NCBI GenBank assembly: GCA_963697355.1
Contig: CAVONV010000032.1
Span: 372,001-436,000 of the forward strand
DNA length: 64,000 bases
DNA from: CAVONV01 sp963697355
Lineage (GTDB): Bacteria > Acidobacteriota > Vicinamibacteria > Marinacidobacterales > DATDRI01
Direction: 5' to 3'
Below, piece after piece: positions 18,213 through 27,010 of this stretch (position 1 is the first letter of the stretch; every line of letters starts with the position of its first letter). The notes beneath the pieces were generated by a model. It saw only the letters and a program-made list of their open reading frames with translations. It was not told the DNA's origin and searched no databases. The translations under genes and the position numbers were made by a program.

Positions 18213-19112
18213 ATGAATGCCGACCCGGGGATCGACATGCGGGTTTTCGTGGTCGGCGTCCCTCGCTCCGGTACAACGCTGGTGCAGAGCCTGCTGGCGA
18301 CCCACAGCACGATGACGTCCTTCACCGAGAGCCACTTCTTCGAGCGGCACTTCACGCTTCTCCCTCTGGTCTCGAGGTGGATCCTGACCAAGAATCCCGC
18401 TCCCAGAGTGCAGGAGTTCCTGGCCGAGAACGGCGAGGGCCCTCTTGACGCGGCCCGTTGGTTCGAGGTGGAAGGCCGGCGGGCTCTCGGAGTGAGACTT
18501 CTGTTGCCGCTTAGAACCCGCCCGGTGGCCCGGCAGTTCCTGCGGGTCCTCGACGAGTTGACGCTCGGCCGGGGCCTGTCGAGCTGGATCGAGAAGACGC
18601 CGAAGAACTTGCGCTACATCCCGTTGCTCGAGAGGGTATCCGGTCCCAAACCGCGCACACGCTTCGTCCATGTGATCCGAGATGGGCTCGAGGTTGTGGC
18701 GTCTCTCCACGAGGCCTCGCAGAACTGGGAAGACCCTCACGATCTGGACTCCTGCGTCCGGCGCTGGAACGCAGACGTGAGCTTATCCCTGAGCCGGGTC
18801 GGCGCACCGACCGATCAGTTCGTCTTCTACGAGGAGCTCACTTCCCGGCCCGAGGCCACGCTCAGAAGGCTCCTCGCCGAGCTCGGTCTCGGCTGGGAGC
18901 CGGAGATCTTCGAGCGATATGCCGCGACGTCCAGCCGACTCGTCACCCGGCAGGAAGCGTGGAAGGAAGGTGTCGGCCGAAGGATCCGCCCGTCTGGGAC
19001 TTCGGACCGGGCGTTGACACCGGAGCAGCGGGACCGCGTCACCCGAACGTTGCGTCATGGAATGTACCACCAGCTCCGCGAGCGCGCCGGACGACAATCG
19101 GGTGCGACATGA
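18213..19112 (+). CDS. Sulfotransferase family protein
   Basis: Protein of 299 residues, intact. The PAPS 5'-phosphosulfate loop is VVGVPRSGTTLVQSLLATHS near residue 13, and the 3'-phosphate-binding segment is FVHVIRDGLEVVASLHEAS. This marks a PAPS-dependent sulfotransferase of the bacterial Sulfotransfer_1/3 type. It begins 3 nt after the methyltransferase stop and its own stop overlaps the GT2 start (ATGA), so it belongs to the same operon. It would sulfate a hydroxyl or amine on the pathway product or on a cell-envelope glycan. Confidence 0.85.
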   Translation: MNADPGIDMRVFVVGVPRSGTTLVQSLLATHSTMTSFTESHFFERHFTLLPLVSRWILTKNPAPRVQEFLAENGEGPLDAARWFEVEGRRALGVRLLLPLRTRPVARQFLRVLDELTLGRGLSSWIEKTPKNLRYIPLLERVSGPKPRTRFVHVIRDGLEVVASLHEASQNWEDPHDLDSCVRRWNADVSLSLSRVGAPTDQFVFYEELTSRPEATLRRLLAELGLGWEPEIFERYAATSSRLVTRQEAWKEGVGRRIRPSGTSDRALTPEQRDRVTRTLRHGMYHQLRERAGRQSGAT

Positions 19113-19884
19113 GCGAGAACCCCTGTGTCTCCGTTGTGGTGCCGTTCTTCAACAGCGAACGCCATCTCGCCGCGTGCATCGAATCTCTTTTGGGGCAGGA
19201 CGACGTCGGCGGGCCCTTCGAGATCATCCTCATCGACAATGGATCGACCGACGGTTCCGCATCCATCGTCGAGCGTTATCGCGAGCTGATCGTTCTCGAC
19301 GAGCCCACTCCGGGGGCCTATGCAGCGCGCAACACCGGCATTCGGAGAGCCCGGGCTCCTCTGATCGCCTTCACGGATGCCGACTGTGTCGTCGCCGGCG
19401 ATTGGCTGCGGTCGCTCCGGGATGGCATGCAGGACCCCACGATCGCGATCCTGCTCGGGCACTGCCGGTATCCGCCCAATGCCTCCCTGGCCTTGCGAGT
19501 GCTGGGTGCCTACGAGAACGCCAAGGCCGAGTACGTCATCAACCACTGCGAGGCCGACCCACCACTTCGCCTACGCCAACAACATGGCGGTCCGAACCTC
19601 GCTATTCGAGGAGCTCGGCCCTTTCAAAGAATGGAAGCGAGCGGCGGACAGCGAGCTGGTTCACCGGCTGGCGTCGCGCCGACCGGACCTCCGGCTGGCC
19701 TATCGCCGCTCCATGAGAGTGACCCACATGGAGTTCCTGCAACGCTCGGACACGGGCCCGGCGGCTGTCGCTGTACTCACGGACGAACTCGAAGATCGAG
19801 ACCTTTCAAGAGCTCGGTGTCGCCGAGCGCGTTGGCGTGCTCATACACTTGCTCCGAGGTCGTGGAACGGACGACGCAGCATGA
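19109..19884 (+). CDS. Glycosyltransferase family 2, two frameshifts
   Basis: Starts at ATG 19109 within the stop of the preceding gene. The N-terminus is a GT-A fold enzyme: VSVVVPFFNSERHLAACIES, IILIDNGSTDGSASIVERY, AARNTGIRRARAPLIAFTDA with the DAD motif. Frame changes are needed near 19555-19564 (to reach HHFAYANNMAVRTSLFEELG and the WKRAADSELVHRL motif) and near 19738-19765 (to reach TRARRLSLYSRTNSKIETFQ), ending at the TGA at 19882-19884, which overlaps the next ATG. The intact gene would encode about 257 residues. Sugar and acceptor are unknown. Confidence 0.75.
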
Positions 19885-20647
19885 CCAGTGATACGAAGCT
19901 TCATCTCATACACGGTTCGTACCACAAGTGTCTGACGGTCTATTTCGGGCGCATCATGCACGCGGTCTTCAATCGGTGTCTCCCATGGAGCTCCGGCTAT
20001 CGCCACTACAACAGCCATCTCGAGGACTTCTACGACGGCTTCCATACGCACCGCATCGCGTCGATCAACAATCGAGCCCTCGACCTAGAGCGTCTCGGTC
20101 GATTCCGGATCTCACGCTTCATCCGTGATCCGCGCGACCTCGTGGTCTCGGGCTACTTCTACCACAAGCGTGGCTCCGAGTCTTGGCTCACAATCGAATC
20201 ACCAACGGAAACCGACTGGTACTTTGCCAACGGTCGTGTGCCGGAGGCCCTGCGTGCCACAGGCTCTTCGTTCGCACAGTATCTGCAGTCGATCCCCAAG
20301 AGGAGGGCCTGCTGGCAGAGCTCGAGTTTCGCGCCCTGCACCTTGAGTCCATGGCCCGCTGGCCCGCCCAGCACCCCCACATCGTCACCTACCGCTACGA
20401 GGACGTTATCGGCAATGAAGTGGCGGTGTTCCGTGAGCTGTTCGAGTTCTACGGGCTGGCGCCCCTCGAAAGGCGGCTGGGCAGCTGGTTCGCGAATCGC
20501 TATTCGATAGGGAAACGAAGGGCAGACCCTCACATTCGCAATCCGGCCTCCGGGCAATGGAGGAAGCATTTCACGCCACGGGTGAGAAAGGTCTTCGACG
20601 CTAAATACGCGGGATTGGTCAGGCTGCTCGGCTACCCTGCTGACTGA
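19881..20647 (+). CDS. Second sulfotransferase, one frameshift
   Basis: Starts at ATG 19881, overlapping the GT2 stop. The 5' PAPS loop is the variant HLIHGSYHKCLTVYFGRIMH and the 3'-phosphate motif is FIRDPRDLVVSGYFYHK, so it is a sulfotransferase distinct from the one at 18213. A base appears to be missing near 20291-20305: frame 0 ends in unrelated sequence, while the shifted frame continues as GLLAELEFRALHLESMARWP, YRYEDVIGNEVAVFRELFEF to a stop at 20647, the usual sulfotransferase C-terminus. About 255 residues if repaired. It is the last gene of the cluster. Confidence 0.78.
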
Positions 20648-20833
20648 GTGCGCCCGCCGAGCCGGTGACCGCGGATCCGGAAGAGGAGCTTCCTCGCTGT
20701 CGCGCTCGGTCTCGCGAAACAGCGTCAAACGAGAAACGACAGCGTTGGTTCCGCCTCCATACGCCAACCATTTCCTCAGCAATAAGCTCTCCGTGTCGGG
20801 CTCGGCACTCACACCTGGAGACCCAATATATCC

Positions 20834-20893
20834 ATTTTGTCTATAATAATATTGATATAAATATTGACAAAATACCAATGCATATAGGATAAT
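20834..20893 (+). promoter_or_regulatory. AT-rich promoter with inverted-repeat operator for the LOV operon
   Basis: A perfect 8-bp inverted repeat, ATTTTGTC (20834-20841) and GACAAAAT (20866-20873), encloses 24 AT-only or nearly AT-only bases. Its right arm overlaps a consensus -35 TTGACA (20864-20869). Eighteen bases downstream is GATAAT (20888-20893), a good -10. Transcription would start near 20900, about 40 nt before the GTG at 20941. The base composition differs sharply from the surroundings. A regulator binding the arms would block the -35, but which regulator is unknown. Confidence 0.65.
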
Positions 20894-20940
20894 GAATACG
20901 ATATGAAAAAAAGATGTAAACACATCTAAAGGAGCACACA

Positions 20941-21969
20941 GTGGCTTGGCCCGATTCAGCAATTCCTGGAGCATTCTCACGGGAAATCGAAACGGAAGAC
21001 CGATTGTTCTATGAGACCGATCGCTTCGTCCAACACCTCGATGCTCAGGCGCTCGAGACCGTGGAACGGCTGCTGGGTGAGCTCATCGTGGAAGAACGAC
21101 CCGTGATTCTAGACCTGATGGCAAGTTGGGATTCGCACCTGCCCAAGAACCTCGAGACGGGGCGCGTGGTTGGTTTGGGGCTAAATGAAGGGGAGCTACG
21201 TCGAAATGCGGCTCTTGACGAGGTGGTGCTTCACGATCTCAACGAGAGACCTCGGTTGCCCTTTCCTGACGGAGCCTTCGACGCCGTGCTCAACACGGTC
21301 TCGGTCGACTACATGACTCACCCCGTCGAGGTCTTCCGCGAGGTGGGGCGAATTCTAAATCCAGGTGGCCTGTTCTTGGTGGTTTTTTCGAATCGGATGT
21401 TTCGACAAAAGGCTGTAAGGATATGGCAAGAGAGCAGCGAGGCCGTTCGAGTCGATCTGGTGAAGAACTACTTCGACTCTGCAGCCGTTTTCGAACCACC
21501 TAGTGAATTCACATCGGTCGGGAGACCGCGGCCCGAGAATGACAAATACGCCTCTCTGGGAATCCCAAGTGACCCCGTCTATGCGGTTTATGCAGATAGG
21601 AAGGGTGGCGCTCCAGGTCGCCGTCAACGACCGGCACCACGGCTCGACTCCTCTCCGATGCCTTCGAAGGACGACGTAAGAAGAAGGAAACAAACGGCTA
21701 AAAACACTCTTCGTTGTCCCTATTGCAATGTGCGAATGAAGAAATGGGCGGTTCCGCAAACACCTTTTACGCAATGGGACAGTGAGTTCATGTACGTATG
21801 TTTCAACGATTTGTGTCCCTACTTGATGGGAGGTTGGGATACCATGACTCGTCAAGGCAATCCAGGATTCTCGCACCGGATCATGTACGAGGTCCAAAGA
21901 GATACGTTCATCCCGGTTGCTGTACCTAATCTCAATATTATGAAAGATGGAATCATAGATGAAGAATAA
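20941..21969 (+). CDS. Methyltransferase fused to a C-terminal zinc-ribbon-like domain
   Basis: Protein of 342 residues starting at GTG 20941 behind AAAGGAG. Residues ~50-180 resemble a class I SAM methyltransferase: VILDLMASWDSHLP, VVGLGLNEGELRRN, FPDGAFDAVLNTVSVDYM, REVGRILNPGGLFLVVFSN. After a charged linker the last ~100 residues hold CPYC and CFNDLCPY cysteine pairs resembling an Ogr/Delta-like zinc-binding domain. The two parts are in one open frame. The stop overlaps the LOV protein start by 11 nt, so they are probably co-translated. The substrate is unknown; the zinc domain may bind nucleic acid or protein. Confidence 0.72.
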   Translation: MAWPDSAIPGAFSREIETEDRLFYETDRFVQHLDAQALETVERLLGELIVEERPVILDLMASWDSHLPKNLETGRVVGLGLNEGELRRNAALDEVVLHDLNERPRLPFPDGAFDAVLNTVSVDYMTHPVEVFREVGRILNPGGLFLVVFSNRMFRQKAVRIWQESSEAVRVDLVKNYFDSAAVFEPPSEFTSVGRPRPENDKYASLGIPSDPVYAVYADRKGGAPGRRQRPAPRLDSSPMPSKDDVRRRKQTAKNTLRCPYCNVRMKKWAVPQTPFTQWDSEFMYVCFNDLCPYLMGGWDTMTRQGNPGFSHRIMYEVQRDTFIPVAVPNLNIMKDGIIDEE

Positions 21970-23255
21970 TTACAAAGAGCCGATGGAGAACGACCCCAAA
22001 AACTCTCGCCGGATATCGCAAGCGCATGAGCCTGCGACCGAGACGATCGACCCGGAACTACTCGAGCGTGCTCTCGCTTCCTCAGCTGAAGGTATAACCA
22101 TTAGCGATGCCCGCTTACCAGACAATCCCATCGTTTACGCCAACGAGGGCTTCGAGCGCCTCACCGGATACAGCAGAGAGGATATCTTGGGTCGAAACTG
22201 CCGTTTTCTTCAGGGAAGAGACACCGAACCGGACGCCGTAAGCGCTATTCGCAAGGGAATTGACGACGGACGTACCACAACGGTGGAGTTGCTCAATTAC
22301 AAGAAAGACGGCACCCCCTTTTGGAATCGCCTTTCAATAACTCCGGTCAAAAATCCCTCTCAACGGATCACTCATTACATCGGTGTCCAATCGGACCTTA
22401 CGGAACGAAAGGAGATCGAGGTCCAACTTAGACGAACCACACAAAAACTCGAAGACGCCTATGGTGAGTTAAAGAAGGATGTCGAGGCCGCGGCGAGGAT
22501 TCAAAGAGCTCTTCTCCCCTCTTCGCTGCCCCAGCTCGAGGAAGTTCGCTTTGCCTGGGATTTCCGCCCGTCCGCTGATCTGGCCGGGGATTTTCTCAAC
22601 ATCATTCCACTGAGTGACCACCAGCTCGGCATCTACATCTTGGACGTCAGCGGCCACGGTGTAGCGGCGTCGCTGCTTTCCGTCACGCTGAGCCGGTGGT
22701 TGTCAGCAAACCCCTATCAATCATTTCTATTGAGCCAAGGAGCTGATGGCTCGAGACCGGGAGTCACACCGCCATCAGAGGTCGCGGCTCGACTGAATCA
22801 ACAACTCATCTCCGACACCACCAACGAGTCAGTACTTCACGCTCATCTACGGTGTGCTCGACCTCAGAACGTTCGAGTTCCGGCATGTCTCCGCCGGCCA
22901 CTCCGGTCCCCTACACTTACGGCACGACGGTGGCACCGAGCTTTTCGACTCGAACGGAAATCCCGTCGGACTGTTGGAAGACGCTCAGTTCGAGGAGCGC
23001 ATTTTGCAGCTGAACCCGGGAGACCGCTTGTTCTTCTACACGGATGGTTTGACCGAGGCCGAAAACCCCTTCCAATCCGAGTTCGGTGACGATCGCGTGG
23101 TTCAGACACTTGACGGATACCGCACGGTCAGCCTGGACGACACCGTGCATTCGCTGATGAACGATCTCGATCAATGGTCTGGCCATGGGCCATTGCGGGA
23201 TGACGTATCGGTGTTGGGCTTGGAAGTCGTCGGGCGCCACGGAGGAGGAAAGTGA
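21959..23255 (+). CDS. LOV photoreceptor with SpoIIE-type phosphatase output, one frameshift
   Basis: Residues ~35-145 form a LOV domain: GRNCRFLQGRDTEP carries the photoactive cysteine (Cys81), followed by LLNYKKDGTPFWNRLSITPV and IGVQSDLTERK with the flavin-facing glutamine. A coiled-coil linker leads into a PP2C/SpoIIE serine phosphatase: metal-binding LAGDF and DVSGHG, then, after a one-base shift near 22826-22834, FTLIYGVLDLRTFEF, FFYTDGLTEAEN and DDVSVLGL. All four metal aspartate regions exist once the frame is repaired (about 431 residues). Known family logic is blue-light control of anti-sigma-antagonist dephosphorylation. Coupled by overlaps to the genes on both sides. Confidence 0.88.
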
Positions 23256-23746
23256 GACCCCAACCCGTAAGACCCGACTCTGGACAAGAGTCTGTTTGGT
23301 CCTATCCGCGCCCACCTGCCCTGGAGATGACTAAGCGCCACGTACGAATCGTGGTGAACGGTCAGGTCGTCGCCGAAACCCGTCGTCCGGCATTGGTCAA
23401 AGAGACCTCTCATCCGCCTGTATACTTCATTCCCCCTGAAGACGTGAACGGTGAGCTCTTCCGGCCATCGAAGAAATCCTCTTTTTGCGAGTGGAAAGGA
23501 CAAGCGATTTACTATGACGTCGTGGTAGGAGACCAAGTCATCAAAGATGTCGCGTTCTCGTATCCTTCACCCACCGAACGTTTCGAAGCCGTTCGCCATT
23601 GGATTTCTTTCTATGCAGGTCCCATGGATGAAGTCACCGTGGATGGCGAGCAGGTCATCCCTCAAGAAGGTGGTTTCTATTCGGGCTGGATCACAAGAGA
23701 TGTGGTCGGTCCGTTCAAAGGGGGACCTGGAACTTGGGGGTGGTAG
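23252..23746 (+). CDS. DUF427 family protein
   Basis: Protein of 164 residues from the GTG at 23252, which overlaps the preceding stop (GTGA) and has GGAGGAGG just upstream. The N-terminus ESVWSYPRPPALE followed by VRIVVNGQVVAETRRPALV and ETSHPPVYFIPPEDV, plus the later YPSPTERFEAVRHWISFYAG and YSGWITRDVVGPFKG, are hallmarks of DUF427. The family is a small beta-rich fold of unknown function, often in stress or light-linked loci. Its place inside the LOV operon is the only clue to role. Confidence 0.85.
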   Translation: MRPQPVRPDSGQESVWSYPRPPALEMTKRHVRIVVNGQVVAETRRPALVKETSHPPVYFIPPEDVNGELFRPSKKSSFCEWKGQAIYYDVVVGDQVIKDVAFSYPSPTERFEAVRHWISFYAGPMDEVTVDGEQVIPQEGGFYSGWITRDVVGPFKGGPGTWGW

Positions 23747-23748
23747 TC

Positions 23749-24246
23749 ATGGAATCTTCGTATCACGAAGCCCTTACAAGCGCTGCGAAGGCACCCACCG
23801 TATCTTCAGGAAGTCCCGAAGAAAAAGCGGGCATCGAACGGTTCAAGGACTTTTTCGCTGACTTAAAGGAGGACCACATACGCGCCAAGACTCGCGATGT
23901 CTACGCTGAAGACGTCTACTTCAACGACACGCTAAAGGAAATCCGTGGTATCGACGCTCTGGAGCCCTATCTGCTCGAGAGTGCCGCCGCCGTCGAGTCA
24001 TGCACGGTGGACATAGGGGACGTCGCGGCCCACGACGGCAACTACTACTTCCGTTGGACCATGGACATCCGATTCAAGAGCATCAAGAAAGGACAGCTGA
24101 CACGATCGATCGGGATCAGCCATATTCGTTTCAACAAAGAAGGCAAGATTTGTCTACACCAAGATTACTGGGACTCGACGAGCGGATTCTTCCAGCATGT
24201 GCCTTTCGTCGGTTACCTCATCCGAAAGATCAAGGCAAGGTTTTGA
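23749..24246 (+). CDS. NTF2-like (SnoaL-fold) protein
   Basis: Protein of 165 residues from the ATG at 23749, 2 nt after the DUF427 stop. It has the cone-shaped NTF2/SnoaL pattern: a long N-terminal helix (IERFKDFFADLKEDHIRAKT), VYAEDVYFNDTLKEIRGID, then YYFRWTMDIRFKSIKKG and ICLHQDYWDSTSGFFQHVP. Similar SnoaL-like proteins occur in light-regulated gene sets of other bacteria. Last gene of the operon, convergent with the ADOP permease. Confidence 0.78.
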   Translation: MESSYHEALTSAAKAPTVSSGSPEEKAGIERFKDFFADLKEDHIRAKTRDVYAEDVYFNDTLKEIRGIDALEPYLLESAAAVESCTVDIGDVAAHDGNYYFRWTMDIRFKSIKKGQLTRSIGISHIRFNKEGKICLHQDYWDSTSGFFQHVPFVGYLIRKIKARF

Positions 24247-24267
24247 CGCACCACGAGCGCGGTGGCG

Positions 24268-26988
24268 TCACTCGAACCTCAATGCTTCCAACGGGTCGAC
24301 CTGCGTGGCTCGGCGAGCCGGAAGATAGCTGGCCAGCCCGGCAACGAGCAACAACCCAAGAGGAGCGACGACGTAGACGAGCGGATCGGTCACACTCACG
24401 TCGAACACGATCGTCTCCATGAGTTGAGCCAACAGGAAGGCCCCGAGTAGTCCGCCCAGGACACCGAGCACCACCATGTAAGCTCCCTGTCGAACCACCG
24501 CCCGCCGGACGTCTCTCGCGTGGGCCCCCAAGGCCATTCGAATCCCTATTTCGCGCGCCCGCTGACTTACGGAATAAGAAAGAACCCCGTAGATACCCAC
24601 CGATGCCAGCAGAAGAGCCACTCCTGCAAACACACTCATCAATGTGAATGCGAACTCCTCCCGCGCAATAGCCTTTTCCGTGACGTTTCGCATCGAACGG
24701 ACGTCGTGCATGACGAGGCCGGGATCGATGGCCGCCAATTCCGCCCGAACGAGGTCAACGAGGTCCGCCCGCTCCGATTCAGAGGAGATTAACTGGGTCA
24801 AAGTCCAGTTACGGTCCTCAGCCATCTGCGCATGAGGAAGGTACACCTTTCGGGACGTGGTGCCGCGAGCATCGTGTGCCACGTCTTGAACAACTCCCAC
24901 AATTCTTCGCCTGCTGTCTTCCATGATGATCTCTTGTCCCATGGGATCTCGACCTGCAAAATACGCCTCGGCGGTCTTTTCATTGATCACGGCGACGAGA
25001 GGAGCATCGGCATTGTCACTCCTCTCGAAGAGCCGTCCCTTCAGCAACCGGATGTTAAGGGTTTCGAAATATTCTCCCTCTACGACACGGAACTGCGCTC
25101 CCCCGTATCGAAGTTCCCCGTTCGCATCCGTCAAACGGAAGCCCCAAGCATTGAAAACGCCAGTTGCCGGCAGATAAGAGATCGCACCTACCCCATCGAC
25201 ACCCGGTATCGCCTCGATTCGGTCGGCAAAGGCCTGTTGAAAGGCAACACGGCTCGCCGGATCTCGGTACAAGGTGTCAGGTAGATGCACCTTGAGCGTC
25301 ATTGTGTTTCCCGAAACAAATCCAAGGTCCACATGTTGTAGCTTCAAAAAGCTCTTCATCAGGAGCCCTGATCCGACCAATAGCAGGAGCGCCAAGGTTA
25401 TTTGGCTCGTGACGAGCAGGCCGCGCGTCCAAATCGCTCCCAAACTCGAGGTGTTCGTGCGATCGCTTGCCCGTAGCGACTGTTGGAGCTTCGGGCGGGC
25501 GAAACGAAGCGCCGGTACCAGGCCAAAGAGAAGCCCCGTCGTCACTGTCACCAAAAGAGCAAAGATGAGGAGCGTGCGATCTGGGGATACCTCTTGAGCT
25601 CTCGGGAGTGAACCGGGACTGAGCGCTAAGAGCGCGCGAACTCCCCAGTTCGCCAAGGCGAGACCGGCAAGTCCGCCGACTGTAGCCAATACCAAGCTCT
25701 CTGTCAGCAGTTGTTGAATCAACCGGTATCGACCCGAGCCTAGAGCGGCCCGGATCGCGAGCTCGCGCTGTCTCGCGATACATCGGCCCAAGAACAAGTT
25801 CGCCACGTTGACACAGGCAATCAGCAAGACGAGCCCGGCGGCCCCCATCAGAATGCGCAACATCGCTCCCGCACCACCCACCACATCGTCGTGTAGAGGT
25901 GTAATCCGCGCTGACCATTTCTCATAGTTCGCGGGGTCTTTCTCAGTCTGGTGCGCGCTTACTGCGTCGAGTTGGGATCGAGCCTGGTCGATGGTGACGT
26001 CAGACTTCATTCTCGCGATCACGCTGAGGTAATGATTGCCCGGATTGTTCCACACCGTCGATACCAGCGGAGAAACGTACTGGAGTGTTTCAAAGTCATG
26101 GGGCGCCCAGATATCGACGTCTCCGCCAACCACATCGAGAAAGCTCGCTGGCATCACGCCGACAATCTCAAAGGGCTCACCATCGAGGATGAGATTCTCA
26201 CCCACGATGCTCGTGTCTCCATTGGACCAAGACATCCAAAAACGGTGACTCAAGACGACGACTCGTGACGCGCCCTGCTCATCCTCCCGAAGAAACGCTC
26301 TTCCAAGAATTGGTGAAACCCGGTACACACCGAAGAAATCGGAGCTGACGGGTAGAACCCTGACCCGCTGGGGCGAGCCGCGCCCCGTCAAGGTCGGTCC
26401 CCATTCCCGGTAGTTGTACAAAGCCGTAACACTCTCCAGTCCATCGATGCTTTCGCGGTAATCGAGGAACGCGGGGGCACTCACGGGCTGGGGCTCTTCC
26501 CCGGTGGAGGTATACAACTGCGCGATCCGCACCAGCTGCTCGGGGTCATCGTAAGGGAGAGGCGACAGAATGACGCTATCGAGAACGCTGAAAACAGCCG
26601 TATTGGCACCAATGCCGAGAGCGAGCGTCAAAATCGCAACGATTGAGAATGCCGGACTCTTCCAAAGCGTTCGAATAACGTATCGGGTGTCTTGGATAAA
26701 TGCGTTCATTGAAGGCCCTCGCTTCACCGTTGTGGACGAGAAATTCGCCCGACCTTTGTGCCAAGAGCTCTCGAGGAGCTGTTTCCTCTCTTTCGTTCCG
26801 TGAATCAAAACGTCTCCAAAAGCCTGTAGCCAGAATCGAACCAGGCCCAAGGGCACTCGCCGAGCTTCGCGACAATGGTCGCGAAACAACTGGGCCATTT
26901 CGTCACCAAACGCCTTACGAAAATCAGCCGGGAACAAGAACAAGAGTATGCGGTAAGCCCGGTCGGCAAGCGTTCCTTTTTTCGTCAT
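24268..26988 (-). CDS. ADOP-type MacB/FtsX permease (first copy)
   Basis: Protein of 906 residues from the ATG at 26988, 22 nt after the PadR stop. A leading ~80-residue segment (FLFPADFRKAFGDEMAQLFR) is followed by two tandem MacB-type permease halves, each with a membrane segment, a periplasmic domain and three further segments. The first half has LALGIGANTAVFSVLDSVIL, ANLFLGRCIARQRELAIRAA; the second half ends with VLSYSVSQRAREIGIRMALG and YLPARRATQVDPLEALRFE. This duplicated, ATPase-free architecture is the acidobacterial duplicated orphan permease family. Co-transcribed with and probably repressed by the PadR protein. Confidence 0.92.
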   Translation of the reverse strand: MTKKGTLADRAYRILLFLFPADFRKAFGDEMAQLFRDHCREARRVPLGLVRFWLQAFGDVLIHGTKERKQLLESSWHKGRANFSSTTVKRGPSMNAFIQDTRYVIRTLWKSPAFSIVAILTLALGIGANTAVFSVLDSVILSPLPYDDPEQLVRIAQLYTSTGEEPQPVSAPAFLDYRESIDGLESVTALYNYREWGPTLTGRGSPQRVRVLPVSSDFFGVYRVSPILGRAFLREDEQGASRVVVLSHRFWMSWSNGDTSIVGENLILDGEPFEIVGVMPASFLDVVGGDVDIWAPHDFETLQYVSPLVSTVWNNPGNHYLSVIARMKSDVTIDQARSQLDAVSAHQTEKDPANYEKWSARITPLHDDVVGGAGAMLRILMGAAGLVLLIACVNVANLFLGRCIARQRELAIRAALGSGRYRLIQQLLTESLVLATVGGLAGLALANWGVRALLALSPGSLPRAQEVSPDRTLLIFALLVTVTTGLLFGLVPALRFARPKLQQSLRASDRTNTSSLGAIWTRGLLVTSQITLALLLLVGSGLLMKSFLKLQHVDLGFVSGNTMTLKVHLPDTLYRDPASRVAFQQAFADRIEAIPGVDGVGAISYLPATGVFNAWGFRLTDANGELRYGGAQFRVVEGEYFETLNIRLLKGRLFERSDNADAPLVAVINEKTAEAYFAGRDPMGQEIIMEDSRRRIVGVVQDVAHDARGTTSRKVYLPHAQMAEDRNWTLTQLISSESERADLVDLVRAELAAIDPGLVMHDVRSMRNVTEKAIAREEFAFTLMSVFAGVALLLASVGIYGVLSYSVSQRAREIGIRMALGAHARDVRRAVVRQGAYMVVLGVLGGLLGAFLLAQLMETIVFDVSVTDPLVYVVAPLGLLLVAGLASYLPARRATQVDPLEALRFE

Positions 26989-27010
26989 CTGATACTCAAT
27001 ACGACATCGT

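Noticed and set aside
24000..24422. 140-codon plus-strand frame
   Set aside because: It overlaps the NTF2-like gene in another frame and the antisense end of the ADOP gene.
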